A stretch of DNA of 64,000 nucleotides, from NCBI GenBank assembly GCA_963920765.1, contig OY987247.1:7660471-7724470 (forward strand), read 5' to 3'. This DNA is from Ulota crispa (Eukaryota; Streptophyta; Bryopsida; Orthotrichales; Orthotrichaceae). Numbering within the stretch: position 1 is the stretch's first letter; the number at the start of each line of letters is the position of its first letter. Below, in pieces: positions 22,955 to 36,591 of the stretch. The notes below the pieces were generated by a model. The model ran no database searches. It saw only the letters and a list, made by a program, of their open reading frames with translations, and was not told where the DNA came from. The translations under genes were made by a program, and so were the position numbers.

Positions 22955-25900
22955 ATGGCTCCACGGACGGGCAAAGCCAAAACCCCGAAGTCTAAGGGCG
23001 AGAAGAAGAAGAGGGAAGAGAAAAGTGAGAATTGGCTCCGCTCTCCATTATTCCATGCTTCTTGCGACGTGTTCCTCTTATCTGGCTAGCTGAGGAAACA
23101 TTTGAACTGATAGTATCGAGGTCTCTATTTGCAATGCACCTATAATCTGAATGGATAAGGCTCGGATAATGCAAGGATAACCGAAGAATAATTTCTGTCA
23201 GAAATGGCGTCAGTGAGTGAAGTTTCTAGATTCGTGAAGACGTTTACATAAGTAGAGAACACTTGTAGTTCATTGGATTGACAGAGATGTACGCTCCGAT
23301 TTTGCAGTTCTTCCAGCTGTCTTGGATCTTCAGGTAGTGCTGCCCGATGAGAATCAAGTCATTTTAAAGGTCAGTGGTTCAATACGGGATGTGCCTTCTG
23401 GATTGTGATTTCAAATTCTGCAGCAATTGTTTTTGTCTATTAAGCTTGCTGTCTTCCTATAATAATTTTGTGGGTTTTTAGTCTTGAATAGGTCTGAAAT
23501 GTGTTTGTGTGCAGGCAATCACGACCGATCGCCTACTTGATGTGCGACGGTTACTCGCAGTGAATGTTGATACTTGTCACTTGACTAATTACTCTTTCAC
23601 GCACGAGGCAAGTGTCAATTATCATATGAGCTGATGCAGTTCAAGTCGCTGTCGGTCCACTTGATTAAGAATTGAGATTTCAGTTCAATGAGTAAAGAAA
23701 TCAGAGGCTTCTAACTTGAATATTTCTAATCCTTGGAGCTGCTCGATATTTGCTTAGTAACTGGATTCTACTAGAAGAATTCTGCCGTTGACCTAAAATT
23801 TGAAATTAATCTTCTTCGATGAACTAACCTGTGTGATTGAGCAGGTGCGAGGAAATAGATTGAGAGACACTTTTGAAGTCTCTGCATTGAAGCCTTGTGT
23901 CCTCACCATTGTTGAAGGTGAGTGTTGATTGATTGCTTAATCTGTAGAAATGACCTTTTAACGTGATATTGCTACTTCTGTGAAAAATCGCATTGGTGCT
24001 CTTACTTCCTCCGCCAAGATTTTATTCTACATGTGCGTGAGGACTGAGGACTGTTCAGCTGCTAGGGCTTTACTATACAGATATCTTGCTATTATCAAGA
24101 CTTAGACGCAGCTTCTGCAGTTGAGTGATAAATTTTAAATATTCGGTTCTTCGCGCATTCTAGGGATTGACACTGAGTTATTCCTTGTTTTTTTTTTTGC
24201 AGAGGATTACAATTTGGATTTGGCTATCGCTCACGTGAGAAGGATTCTAGATATTGTCGCTTGCACGCACTTTTTTGGTCCATCGCAACAAGTAAAATTA
24301 AAAAATAGTCAGGCACAGTCTAAAGATGGAGTAGCAGAGCAGGATGGCGGCACTGGCACTACAGATGGAGATGAACTCGCCTTACGCGTGGGCGTGTCGG
24401 AGGCTGGCAAGGTCTCGAATGGAGCTCTATCTGGGGCTGATGGGAATGCCGCTTCTGGTAAGGTGGACAGGGAGAAGCCTCTCGGAATCTTGAAAGGAAA
24501 ACCCGAGGCCATAGCGGCCATGGCAGCAGCTAAGGAGGCTACCGAGAAAGGCGACATGGCTGGGATGTGCCCTCCTTCTAAGCTTGGACAATTTTACGAG
24601 TTCTTCTCTTTTTCGCACATTACTCCTCCTATTCAATGTGAGTCGGACTGAGTTCTTTAAAGTTCTGAATCACTCGTGATTACTGCGGAGGGTGAATTCT
24701 TATTTACTGTTATAATTTTTGGCCGCATTGTCAGCTGATGAGCTTTGGGCCACTTGCTTCGTAAAGGATATTACACGTTCCGCAGACTTATTGCTGTATT
24801 TTGGTGTGCAGTTATTCGGCGATCGTCAAGAAGCTTGTCCGAAAATAAACTCGGGGAAAATTTCCTTGTGCTTGACGTGAGACTGTGCAACGGAAAGCTT
24901 GTTACTATAGCGGCGAATGAGAGAGGTTTCTCTAGCTGCACTAAACATGATTTTCAGGATCATACATTGGTGGCGCTGCTTCGAAATCTTAGCAAAGCAT
25001 TTGCAAAGGTGAACCAGAAATGTCATGCCTAATTTCATATGTGTTTTTCCGTGCTAATTTTGTGATGAGTAATTTTTGTTGATTTTATCACTATTGACTC
25101 GAGAATTTGATGCCCTTCCTGCAGGCTTACGATGATTTAATGGGAGCATTACTGGAGCGAAATAGGGTATCGTCCAACATCTTTCTAGAATTTCAAATGA
25201 ATCCTGTCACAAGATTGCATTTTTACTTAAATGCAATTCAAGTCCGAAGTGATCTTAACGTACTGTACTCTTGTTTTGCAGTTTGGAAATCTACCGTATG
25301 GTTTTCGCTCGAATACATGGGTTGTTCCACCCGTGGCAGCCGAATCTCCTGCGGAATTTTTGTTACTCCCAACAGAAGATACTGCTTGGAGTGGTAACGG
25401 AGGAGGCAGAGGAAATGATAAAGAGATTTGTGCACGAAATTGGGCACAGGATTTTGCCACACTTGCAACGATGTCAAGTTCAAACCCAGAGGAACGCGAG
25501 ATTCGCGACCGGAAAGCTTTTCTTCTTCACAGCATTTTCGTTGATCGAGCTGTCTCCGAGGTATATCTCAGTCGAACGTGTTCCACTAGTTCCCAATATG
25601 TATGGAATCAGCAACTTTGTACTTACGATTCTCGGTTTGTCAACCGCAGGCAACCAACATTGTTCAACTTTTCCACGACAGCCCGTCTCAGGAGGAAGTT
25701 TTCTGTGAAGAAAGAGGGCACATAAAATTTTCAGTACGAAGAGATGCCTCAGACGCGAGCAGGAAGATAGAGTTGCGGATTGGAGCTAGTCAGTTTCAGG
25801 GATTGGGGGAAACGGATCTTGCGAGAAGGAATCTGCTGAAAGGTGTTACAGCCAATGAAAGCACAACTATTCATGTAATACTCTCTTTCAGGCGATTTCT

Positions 25901-28900
25901 TTTGTGAACTGTTGCATGATTTGCAGTTGATGTGCAAGTTGAGAAACAACCATCTGCTGAAGTCATCAGTAATAATGGTATACTAAGGTAGTATGCCTTT
26001 CGTGAATCGCTATTTCTTCAGGATACTGCTTCTTTGGGACTTGTATTTGTACGTCACAGAGGATATATTGTTCTGGCCGAAGCGGCTGGCCCTGTGGAAG
26101 AGGGTGATAATGTACCTATTGACGTGGAGGTTGACGATCAACCTGATGGCGGTGCAAATGCGCTGAACATTAACAGGTGAGTTTCATTTTACAAATTACC
26201 TAGTTCGAAGACCACATTATTGGAGGAACTGCGTGGTTGACCTGTTTACGATAGAAATTGCTGTGAACATTAGCTGCAGAGTTTTGATGAAAAAGGATGT
26301 GTTATTGTGTGAAGCCTACGCATATTGTTGCATAGCAAATCGAGAGGTACTGCACGTCCAGGTGCAGTACACGCCCAGCCGGTCGAGCAGATCAAAAGTA
26401 GTGCGCAGGATTTGGTTGCTGCGATTCTGCGGAAGAGCACGGCTAATTTGGAGGAAGATGAAGAGAGACGCCCTGGATTTATGCGATGGGAGCTTGGTGC
26501 ATGCTGGGTCCAGCATTTACAATCTGAAGCAGCTACTTTGAAGGAGAAGAAAGATGCAAATGCCAAGGAGGTTAGTGAAAGTGACGATAACTTTAGTAAT
26601 AAGGCCGTCCTTAAACCTGTCAGCGCCGTGTCAGAGCTGAGTCAGAGTGCAGAGGAGCATCCACAGGACACTGTCAATGCAGCATCTGAGCTTGCTGTTC
26701 CAGAAGAATTGATGAAGCATTTGCCATCTTGTGCTCTTGCTCGCTTGAACGAGTCTGCAACTCTACTTCAATGCAAGGTACATTCTTTATGTAGTCTTCT
26801 TGTTTACGCTACAATTTGGACTGTTCTCTCATCTATTGCATTGTATTCTTGCATAGTTAACTGTTTTTCTGACAGGATAATTAATTTCTTTGTTTCTGTA
26901 TCCAGTCAATGGAAGAGCTGATGGGTGGTGCCCGACATTACTACGAGGATGTTGCTCTTCCTAAGTTGGTGAGTTTCGATGCACATCGTCTATGGCAGTA
27001 GTTATAAATCCTTTTTTCCATGAAAAATGTGATTGCTGATTGCTGAACTTATGTCAACACGATTCCACTTACTTGTTACTCTCATCCTTTTTCAAATCCT
27101 TTAAAGGATTGACTCACCTGTGATGTAGGTTGCTGACTTTGGATCGCTCGAGTTATCACCCGTGGATGGGCGTACTCTTACAGATTTTATGCATACCCGA
27201 GGTCTACAGATGCGCTCATTAGGAAGAGTGGTGAGTGCTGTTAAATTCCTAGTTATTTTTTTTATCTCTTCAAGTGAGTTCGAGAATCGCTCATGTTCAT
27301 TTCTCGATAGTGTGTAGTAAGTTTGCCATATCGTCTATCGCAATGACTCCATCTTAAAATTTCCTCTTCACTCTTCAGGCGGACCTGGCTGTTAAACTGC
27401 CTCATGTGCAAGCTCTCTGTATACACGAAATGGTGGTTCGTGCTTACAAGCACCTTTTGCAAGCCCTTGTGGCGGCAACGAAATCAACTTCTGAATTGGC
27501 AGCAAATATTACTGAAGCTCTGAACTTGATGCTCGGGACAGCTGCTGAGGACGATCAGTCTCTTGTTTCTCAATGGGTTACGACCTTCGTAAAGAAACGA
27601 TTTGGCTGGAATCTTGACAGAGGGCAGGAGAACACAGAGATACGGAAATACGCAGTCCTCCGAGGTTTGTGTCACAAGGTGGGCATTGAAGTTGCCCCTC
27701 ACGACTACGCTTTGGATACCTCGACGCCGTTTAAGAAAGTGGACGTCATTAGCATGGTTCCTGTTTACAAGCAAGTAGCTTGCTCTTCTGCTGACGGAAG
27801 AACACTCTTAGAATCATCCAAGACAGCACTCGACAAGGGGAAATTAGATGATGCTGTAGCCTACGGAACGAAGGCCTTAGCCAAATTAGTGGCTGTTTGT
27901 GGTCCTTATCATCGAATGACGGCTGGAGCATACAGTCTATTGGCAGTTGTTCTTTATCATACAGGAGATTTCAATCAGGCAACGATTTATCAACAGAAGG
28001 CTTTAGACATCAATGAGAGAGAACTTGGTTTAGACCACCCGGATACCATGAAAAGCTATGGTGATTTGGCTGTATTTTACTATCGACTTCAGCACACGGA
28101 GTTGGCTCTCAAGTACGATTTTGCTAGTTTGGTTTCTTCTACAATGCAGTCGAGTGCTTATGAGTTGTCTCTGATGATATTAAGTTTGTTCGAAGTCTTC
28201 TTTAGTTGGGAATTGTAATGTTTTGATTTTTCTCTGTGGAATGTAGATACGTAAATCGAGCACTCTACTTGCTGCATTTAATCTGTGGTCCTTCACACCC
28301 AAATACCGCTGCCACCTACATCAATGTCGCTATGATGGAAGAGGGTCTAGGAAATATTCATGTGGCTCTTCGATATTTGCATGAGGCTCTGAAGTGCAAC
28401 CAGAGGCTTCTTGGTGCCGACCATATACAGGTTTGTTTCAAATCTTACACATACTTTTCTCGTTTTTATTTTAGTATCAACTTTCAGCATTTTACTTCGA
28501 TGTATAGAGTGTTACCCGAGCAGTAATTGAATTTGACAGAATACCACTGTTGATTGCAGACTGCTGCCAGTTATCATGCAATTGCAATTGCGCTTTCCTT
28601 GATGGAGGCGTATTCTTTGAGTGTTCAACATGAACAAACCACTTTGCAGATTTTACAAGCCAAGCTCGGTTCAGATGATCTTCGTACACAGGTTTGTTTT
28701 TTTTGTTTGTGTGCAGTTTGCTTTTTAAATTGCGCTTACGGAGATACCTCAAAACAGTTGATTGAATTATGTTTTGTTGATCATAGTTTGGTGTTGGATT
28801 TTGGTTTTCAGGATGCTGCCGCCTGGTTGGAGTATTTTGATTCAAAAGCACTTGAACAACAAGAAGCTGCCCGAATGGGCATGCCGAAGCCAGATGCTTC

Positions 28901-31872
28901 CATAGCTAGCAAAGGCCATTTGAGGTGACCTATTCATTTAGTATGATTTCTCGTTATTTAGTTTGTAATGAAATTTGTGTTCAAAATATGAGAATTGTAA
29001 TTCTGGCAACGCTCTTGGAGACTTGGTGCTGTATGTATGCGTAATCTCAGTAACCTTATTCATAATTCACTCGGTAGTTTTGGTAGGGTGTCTGAAATGT
29101 AGCCTTGGTAGTCTTGGTAACCTCAACTATTTTGTGTGTTTAGGCCTGTTAGGTTTGAGATTTGCGGTGACTGTCAGAATCTTGTATATAGAGAAGCTTG
29201 ACAATCTTGGTCGTTTAGGTGGTGTTGGTTCTCATTTATGTCTAAACTTTATATTTTAGGTACCGTAGGCATTTCGTTCTTTTGCATGTATGCTATTGGT
29301 AGTCTCAACAATTTCGACATCCTTGGTGATCTTATATATGTTCTCACCAAAATCTGATGCGCATCTTAGTCTATTCGTTTTTACTTAATTTAGGCAGACG
29401 TCTGAAAGCGTTTATGCCGCTATTTTGGAATACTGCGCGTTAGAACTTGTTTCGAATTGTAGTTTGTTGACTTCAGAGAGACGAAATCTGATGCCTTTAA
29501 GGTATCCGTTCAGCAACCGTGACGCTCCCACCCTTATGTGTTTATTCTGACCTGCCAATTGTACGATTAGGATTCGTCGAACTAAGTGTTGGTTTAAGCT
29601 GCTTCGTTTGGTTTCTGTAGTGTTTCGGATCTTTTGGAGTATATCAATGAAGCTGAGCAGAAGGACAAAGACGCTCTTAAGCGAAAGGCACGAAAAGCAA
29701 AGGTACTGTTATATTGCATGGCTTTATTGGGATATTTGTCATACCGACGAGTCGCTTGTACAATCCTTTACTTTCACAATTGCTTATTACCTTCACAAGT
29801 TTGGCTCAGGGGATCATATGTGTGCTGGCTGGGTTTGTTCATCTGTCATCTGATAATCAAAATGTTAACAGCTGCAGAGCAAAGAACCAGGTGCTCCGCA
29901 ATCCGTCTCATCTGAAGAGGCTCTTGAGAATGATGTGTCTGAAGAAATTGTAGAGATTGTGCTGTCTTCAGAAGTAAGAAAGAATGTTATATCAGAAATA
30001 CCAGAGGATCGTGAGGAAACGAAACTTTCTTCATCACCGGCCAACCAGGCCGAAGTTCGTCAAGCAGGAAGCGCGGCAACTGTTGCCGAGGACGAGGAAG
30101 GTTGGCAGGAAGCCTTTCCTAGGGCTAGATCATTCGGGGCGAACAAAAGGAGACCAGGTCATGGGTATCCAGGTCAAGATATTTCTCAGAAAGGTCCGCC
30201 TATCTATCACAGATCCCGAGTAACTGGTAACGCGGGTGGAGGTGACTACAGCCGTGTTGGGAGAGGCGGCGCTGGTCCAAAGGGTAACAACTTCAGCACC
30301 GAGATTCAGCAACCACAGTTCGGAAACCCTGGAAGATCTTCTCGAAATGAGATGAGTACCTCCGTGAGACGGACACCTGGCTCTAATGCACAAGGTGACG
30401 CATCCACTAAGCTACCCCTTGCACAAGTTACTGCATCTGCAATGCCTGAGACTATTCTTGAGAAAAAGGTTAACGATAACGAAAATTCTGAGGCTGTAGT
30501 CACTCAACCTCCTGCCCCGGTTCGTCAACCTTCGATCAAGTTTTCTAAACCTGGAGTTCCTGGTAAAGCATCATTTTCTTATAAGGAAGTTGCCCTCACT
30601 TCCCCTGGATCTTTGCAATTTCGCACTGCATTAGAACCCTCAGCTTTGCCGGATCATATTCAGCAAAGCGAAGTTGGTGCTGTGGTTCCTGTCAGGGACG
30701 CAGTGGAGGTTAAATCCGATGAAGCTGTTTCAATGAAGGTCGCTTCTGTACAGGTTTCTGCGGTAATAGGTCCTCTAGTACTGGACGTGGACCAGAAGAA
30801 AGATGGCGAACCGATAAGTACAAACGAAGCAACTATATTACCTTTATCCGAAGCGGGACCGGAGGAGTTGGAATCTCAGGAGGTGGAACCCGAAGAACGG
30901 ATCATCGAAACTGTTGAATCTTCTCCACTTGGTCAGTCGTTTGAGACTCCTCTCCAAGGGTCGGGTGAAATAGTAGATGGAGCATCCCTCGTTGAATGTG
31001 ATGATTTAGATTGTAGGACAGTTGAGGAAGAGAAGACCCTTTCCATTCCAAGTGCTTCTGATAGAGGTAACGATGCGAATGTGGAATCGAATGTGAATGA
31101 GAAGCTCAAATCCGGAAGGGAGGATGATTCTGCTGAAGCCGTCGCAGCCGCGAAGAGGCTATCAGCCGCAGCAGCACCATTCAACCCGAATGGTATTTTG
31201 CCGAAGATATCTCTACCAGTATCCAGGACAATCGCAGTAACTCCTTTCAAGGATGGAAGAAGCCCTCCAGTTGCAGCAGGTATTCGCCCACAGACAACTT
31301 TCTCGCCCGTACAGGTTCCTGCTACTGTAGCTGTGACGCCGATTTGTAAAGTGACGCATCCAACCTTAGCACCCCTTCCGCCACCTCTGTACCCTTTTCA
31401 GTATGAGCTATGCATGGGAGTCATTCATGGCATTTTGCCGCCATTTCAATCTCTTCCACATGCTCAATTAGATGAGGCTCATCCCGCTACTCATAAGGTT
31501 CCTACTCCCATAATGATGGGATCGAAGAAGATGAATCCTGATGCCGAAGAGTTTGTCCCTTCTTATTTAAGAGACTTACTCAATTTTCAGACACATGCTC
31601 CAGTCTCCTCGACTGAGAGTGTAGTAGCAGTTGAACCTTTGGAAAGAAGGGATCTTGCAGATCCCTCAGATATTCCTTCCGCTCCTACAGACGACAGCAA
31701 CGCCAATTATGTGGCCGAAGATGATGTGCAAACGCACAGAGTGGAAACCGATCTACCGCAAGCCATTACTCAGGATACGGGCGATAAATTGTTGCTGGAT
31801 ACTTTGAATTCTCAAATCGAATTTAAGAATGGTACACCCGCTGTGGAAGTGAAGTGCGTCACGGTTCAATAA
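22955..31872 (+). CDS. REC: REC family (Reduced Chloroplast Coverage) TPR/CLU protein, 19 exons, 1825 aa
   Basis: REC proteins are plant relatives of the clustered-mitochondria (CLU/FRIENDLY) proteins; in Arabidopsis they set the share of cell volume occupied by chloroplasts. Exons: 22955-23024, 23308-23369, 23515-23607, 23845-23917, 24203-24637, 24812-25008, 25125-25166, 25282-25560, 25650-25874, 26022-26176, 26336-26777, 26906-26968, 27129-27230, 27379-28112, 28247-28430, 28560-28691, 28812-28924, 29621-29702, 29878-31872. They join without a frame break. The N-terminus [19 protein letters not shown] is the REC hallmark. Then come a ubiquitin-like region (exons 2-4), the CLU domain ([47 protein letters not shown]), a central region with [13 protein letters not shown], a TPR block of very high conservation (exons 14-17, e.g. 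[20 protein letters not shown]) and a long disordered tail with [10 protein letters not shown] and [13 protein letters not shown]. Length is close to Arabidopsis REC1. Intron 3 is GC-AG. Confidence 0.97.
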
Positions 31873-33091
31873 TGGTGAGGGTTCATTCCAACTCAGCCTC
31901 ATTCTGTTTGTAAACCTTGAATTAATTTTATGCTATTCTGACAATCTCATTAAAATTCTTATTTCACGTATAGTAGAGTTTGACATATGCATGTGCGTTT
32001 GAGGTTGTACAGTAACCTCTATTTATAGGTTATTTCTACATTCCATGAGTGGAACAGTGATTAATGACTAAGTTGGGACTTTCCAGATTCGTACAAGTTG
32101 ACGTGCAACATCTGGGCCGACAGAGGATGAACGACTGAAGCAGGTGAACAAAAATTTTGACAGGAAGTTTTGAAGATGAGCACACCAAGATGTGGAGAAG
32201 GGGGCTGCTGATGGAAAAAAGTTCTGTTGTGCGAAGAGTATTAATTCTGCTACTAATTGGTGCAGGATTTTTCCTGTCTGCATAACTTCTGGTGAGTTTG
32301 TTGACGCGCATTAATTAAGCAGCGATCTTTATGTTAAAATGACAGATATTTGGTCGCTGAATGTCGAGTGTGAGAACTGTCTCTAGTGAAAATTAGTGTG
32401 TCCATCGCCGAAGGAAGTATATTCTAGTTTATTAACCGGTGGGGTACCTCCGGTTTCTTCGAGAGTGCCATCGTAGGAAAGATTTTCAAGAGATTTTATT
32501 TTGAGAATGCTAAAGCGAGCAGAGTTTAGGTTGTTTCAAGTTGGAGCTCGATTAGTAGGTGGTAGATTTTTAGGTTCTTCAGTAATGAAGATTGTCAACC
32601 TTAGTCTTTTAATTTGAAAGTTGAGGCCACTTGTAACAAGTTTCATTTGTGGTCGACGAGTTCTTGTATTACCATAGCCTGTACTCATCAATATGGTACA
32701 CTCTACTGCCCAGATCTTCGTTCAAGTACTTGTGAATTGTTGCTTTCGTCTTTAGCATAAAACATGTAGTTTGCCTCAGTTATTTGGAACAACTCTAATT
32801 CATTATGTTCATTATCGAGGGCATGTACCTTGGATTGATTAGGTTTCTATCACCATACGTTAGTGTTCTACATTGTATTTTCTTAAACGTCTCATTGGAA
32901 AGAGACAATAAAATTAGGCCTTACTCAAGTCGTTTGCGTAATACGTACACAATAGAGTTAGTTGTTGACATGCAAAATTTACATTATTCATGACAATGAG
33001 AAATTTTAGTAGAAATTGTCTTCTGGCTTTCCTCTAAATTGGAAGGTTTTTCACGTATGTATTCAATTGTAGCTAGCTTTACAAGAACCTA
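31873..33091. other. 3' flank of REC, including probable 3' UTR
   Basis: No further coding exon was recognised. The first several hundred bases probably include the 3' UTR; the rest is AT-rich DNA without identified repeats. Confidence 0.5.
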
Positions 33092-33095
33092 TTAA

Positions 33096-34557
33096 CCCAT
33101 AAGCGAACATTCGACCATTTTCTGGTCGCTGCTTGTTTTTTGCGGGCTGCCCAAGGTGAAAAAGAAACTTTAAAAAAAAAAAAAAGTACTAGAAAATCAA
33201 GTCTTCTTTCCAACCCAACTTGAAATCATGTCAATCCAAGTTTAATTCCATCAAGGAGAATTCTTCAAAGACAAACACTTCAATATTTGCTAGTGTTGTA
33301 AAATTTACTATTTCTGGAAACTAATGATGTTATTTCCTTTGAAAAGATTATTGTTTTGAATTTTACAATAGAATGTTTGTTTTTAACCATTCATTCCAAA
33401 TTTTAAAATATATGCATAAAATTTGTAATTTTGGTGAATATTAATTGGTAAATGCTTCTAAATTCATTAAATAAAAGTCTAAATTTTTTTTTGAATGTTT
33501 GACAATACAGATAATTATTAACCCCTAAAGGACCAATTGTCTATTCAACGAACAAATGGGATTTCAGGCATGTACCTATGGCCAAACAACTTTGCATGAT
33601 TTTTTGAAATTTTTCTTGAAGATGGGGAATTCAAAGATATGCTTGGGCATCTAATTTTTATTCCAATTGATGCCAGGGAGCAAAAGTTACGCCCAAATAA
33701 GCACAAATTTGGGGACTCTGGGTAAAAAAAAAAATTCTTATAAAAACTTGAAAAAAAATTTAAATTTTTTTTTTCTCATAGGTTATATATTTGTCTACAT
33801 CTGAAGCTTTTATTCTCTCCATTTGGACTAGTTATGAGAAAGTTACGGACAATCTTGTTTTTTGGGCAATTCAAGCATCTTCTTGAAAAAATAACCTATA
33901 AACTTCATTTTTGAATGAAATTTTAGCATTTTTTCAAAAAAAATTGTTGGAGAGGGTGAAGTTTGCTTTCTAGAACAATCTCACCATTGAGATCATTGCA
34001 TTTCAATTCCATTGCAAGGTTATTAGCAATTTAAGTTTTTGTTCAATCTCATACCTTCTTCTACCTAATGTTTTTTTTAGAATGAAAATTAATTATTTTT
34101 TGTTTTTTGTTTTTTTTGAAGATTACCAACTCACCTTCCCACCATGCAAAAATAGAATTCCAAACTTTGTGGTGCAAAAATTTTAAGTTAAAAAAGTTCA
34201 TAGTTAAATAATCTAGTCATGCAAGGTGCAAAAAAAGCTTTTTTTTACTTTTTAAATGCAAATATCTTCCAACTTGTTTGGTCAAAGTTCTTGAGTTTTG
34301 TATGACACATTCTTATAGTAGTTTAGTACAAGATCCTATGGTTAGATATGCAAAAAAACCAATTTTCAAATGTTTTAACTCTTTGCCATCAAGGTGGCAA
34401 TTTTGAGTGTCTTTTGACAAAATAAAGGCCATGGTCCTTTAGGGGTTAAATATTATGATTCTTGTTTTCTCTTTTGAAGCAAACTTCATCAAAGTTATAT
34501 AAGTATTATTTTATAATGCATCTATGTTTTGCCCTTACCCCCTTGGGCGTTTAGGGG
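33096..34557. mobile_element. TTAA element, family X, copy 1, split by element W
   Basis: Flanked by TTAA at 33092-33095 and 34558-34561. Ends are CCCATAAGCGAACATTCGACC and, reverse complemented, CCCCTAAACGCCCAAGGGGG. Without element W (33522-34445) it matches, in inverse orientation, the uninterrupted copy X2 at 62089-62628 from end to end. Confidence 0.9.
33522..34445. mobile_element. TTAA element W (924 bp) nested in X1
   Basis: Both ends read CCCCTAAAGGACCA, with TTAA at 33518-33521 and 34446-34449. The matching site in X2 (around 62195-62205, inverted) has the sequence unfilled, so the insertion duplicated TTAA. Confidence 0.93.
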
Positions 34558-34788
34558 TTAAAACGTCACCAATGACGTTTTCATGAACATTGTGCCAAGT
34601 GCTCTCTTTATTCAAAGGAACAAGCATTGAAAATTGTGCAGCAAACGTTAGTTTACAAAGTTGGTCACTAGTATATAAGGTAGGAGGCTCAAAAATTGCT
34701 TGGGTTCTAATTGTATTTGCAGTCTAAGAAAGGATGACATATTTTGTCAAATATCTATCACTATCATTGATGAGTTAGGTAGGCTTAA

Positions 34789-36080
34789 CCCCTAAATGTC
34801 CAAGGGGGTAAGGACAAAACATAGATGCATTATAAAATGATACTTTTGTAACTTCGATGAAGTTTGTTTCAAAAGAGAAAATAAGAAACAAGATATTTGG
34901 TAATTTTCCGTACCGACAAACATTCACAAAAAAACTTTGGATTCTTATTTCATGAATTTAGAAGCATTTACCTTTAAATATTCATTAAAATTACAAATTT
35001 TCTTCATAGAATTTGAAATTTGGTACGATTGGTTAAAAATAGACATTCTATTCTAAGACTCAAAAATGCAATGTTTTTGAAATAGAGAACATCATTAGTT
35101 TCCTGAAATAGTAAATTCATAACACTAGCAAATATTGAAGTGCTTGTCTTTGGAAAATTCTCCTTGATGGAGTTTAACCCCTAAGCGTCTTGCTAAGAAA
35201 ATTCAGCCTACCTCCAACATGAAACTTTCAATGCATTTCCCGAGTTTTTGGAAAATTGAACAAGTAATCACATAATTCAAACCGGTCATTCTATACCCAA
35301 CTATAAACCAAATGTTTTAAGCCAATTTGATTTCAAATCCAAGTAAATTTGCAAAATCCCCATTGTTGAGAATCTCATGTCTTCCAATTTGGGCAATAGT
35401 TCTAAATATGGATTTTGGACTTTCATGTAATATTTTCTCAAAAAAAAGATTTACCTAACAGGTGATCCCATGAGATTGTGTCTTGCTATACTTGATGGAA
35501 AAAAAAAACTCCACAAATGGAAAAAAAACTCCAAAAGATATGGTCACTCAAAGTAGCTAGATTCCACTAGCTCCTTACTTTAGAGCTACAAAAACCTTGC
35601 CCAAATCAAGAAAAAAAAAGTGACACATCACCAAACTTCTCCCTTGTACAATATGAGACATGTGAGCACCCATCCCATTTGCTCTCTAAGCAGCTCCCTT
35701 TGTTTGCCCAAAGACATTCTTCTCTTAATTGTTGAAAAATTTGATTATTTTACATATTCCTTGTAGAATCTAGACCAAAAGGAACAACAAGCCAATCATA
35801 ACTTTTTCTTGAACTAGCAACTTCATTTGGATTTGAGTGGCAAACCAAAATTTGAGCTAAGAATGCCTCTTTTGTATACTTTCACACCTCCAAACACCCC
35901 CTTTGACCATATTAGGCTCCTTGATCCTTTAGGGATTAACTTGGATTGACATGATTCAATTTGGGTTGAAAAATAGACTTGCTTTCATATATGAAAATAT
36001 ATATTTTTTCAAAAAATATTTTTATCCATCTCGGGCAGCCAAAAAAAAGCAGCTAAGATGGTCGATTGAGCATTTAGAGA
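34789..36080. mobile_element. TTAA element, family X, copy 3, split by element Z
   Basis: Flanked by TTAA at 34785-34788 and 36081-36084. Ends are CCCCTAAATGTCCAAGG and, reverse complemented, TCTCTAAATGCTCAATCGACC. Without Z it is collinear with X2. Confidence 0.9.
35178..35935. mobile_element. TTAA element Z (758 bp) nested in X3
   Basis: Left end CCCCTAAGCGTCTTGC; right end, reverse complemented, TCCCTAAAGGATCAAGG; TTAA at 35174-35177 and 35936-35939. X2 has the unfilled site GATGGAGTTTAACTTGGATT at about 62467-62486. Confidence 0.93.
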
Positions 36081-36227
36081 TTAAGTGGTCGGTTTATGGA
36101 CCTCCTACCTTACTCCTTATTCGTTGACAGATTATTCACTCAAAGTCATCGTTTCTTTCTCATTTGAGAGCTGAAGTAGTCCTGAAGTTGATTTTAATTA
36201 TGGAATTCATTATAACATAGATAAGTA

Positions 36228-36552
36228 AGGTAGAAGGCTCATAAATCGACCATCTAAGGGCTGAAACTGAATTTTGGGAGGTGGAACTTCTTCAAATAAT
36301 TTTCAGTAAATTTTCCTTGAAAGATAAGAAGAATTGGTATCTAACTCAAGTTGTTTCACATTTTTTAGAGTTTTGTGAAATTAGTTATGAAATTTTGAAG
36401 CTGAAGTGGCATAGGGCTCTAAAACCGCTCACTTCCTCAATGTACCCTTCTTGTACATTTTGGAAATTTATGGGAAAAAAACAAGTACAAAAAGAGTACA
36501 TTTCAAAGAGTGAGCGGTTTTAGAGCCTGGACGGTTTTTGAGCCTCCTACCT
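36228..36552. mobile_element. TA-flanked MITE, subfamily M1 (325 bp)
   Basis: Left end TA|AGGTAGAAGGCTCATAAATCG; right end TTGAGCCTCCTACCT|TA. Homologous to 21464-21790 and 37356-37682. Confidence 0.88.
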
Positions 36553-36591
36553 TAGTAGTTCATTGTCTTGCACATTTTGGTGGTATGTTAA

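Larger units (their letters stand above)
34678..36110. mobile_element. TA-flanked MITE, subfamily M1, split by element X3
   Basis: Left end TA|AGGTAGGAGGCTCA; right end GACCTCCTACCT|TA with the typical GGTCGGTTTATG before it. The interior is interrupted by X3 (34789-36080). Confidence 0.8.

Noticed and set aside
27484..27931. Minus-strand frames inside REC exon 14
   Set aside because: Shadows of the strongly conserved plus-strand TPR coding sequence.
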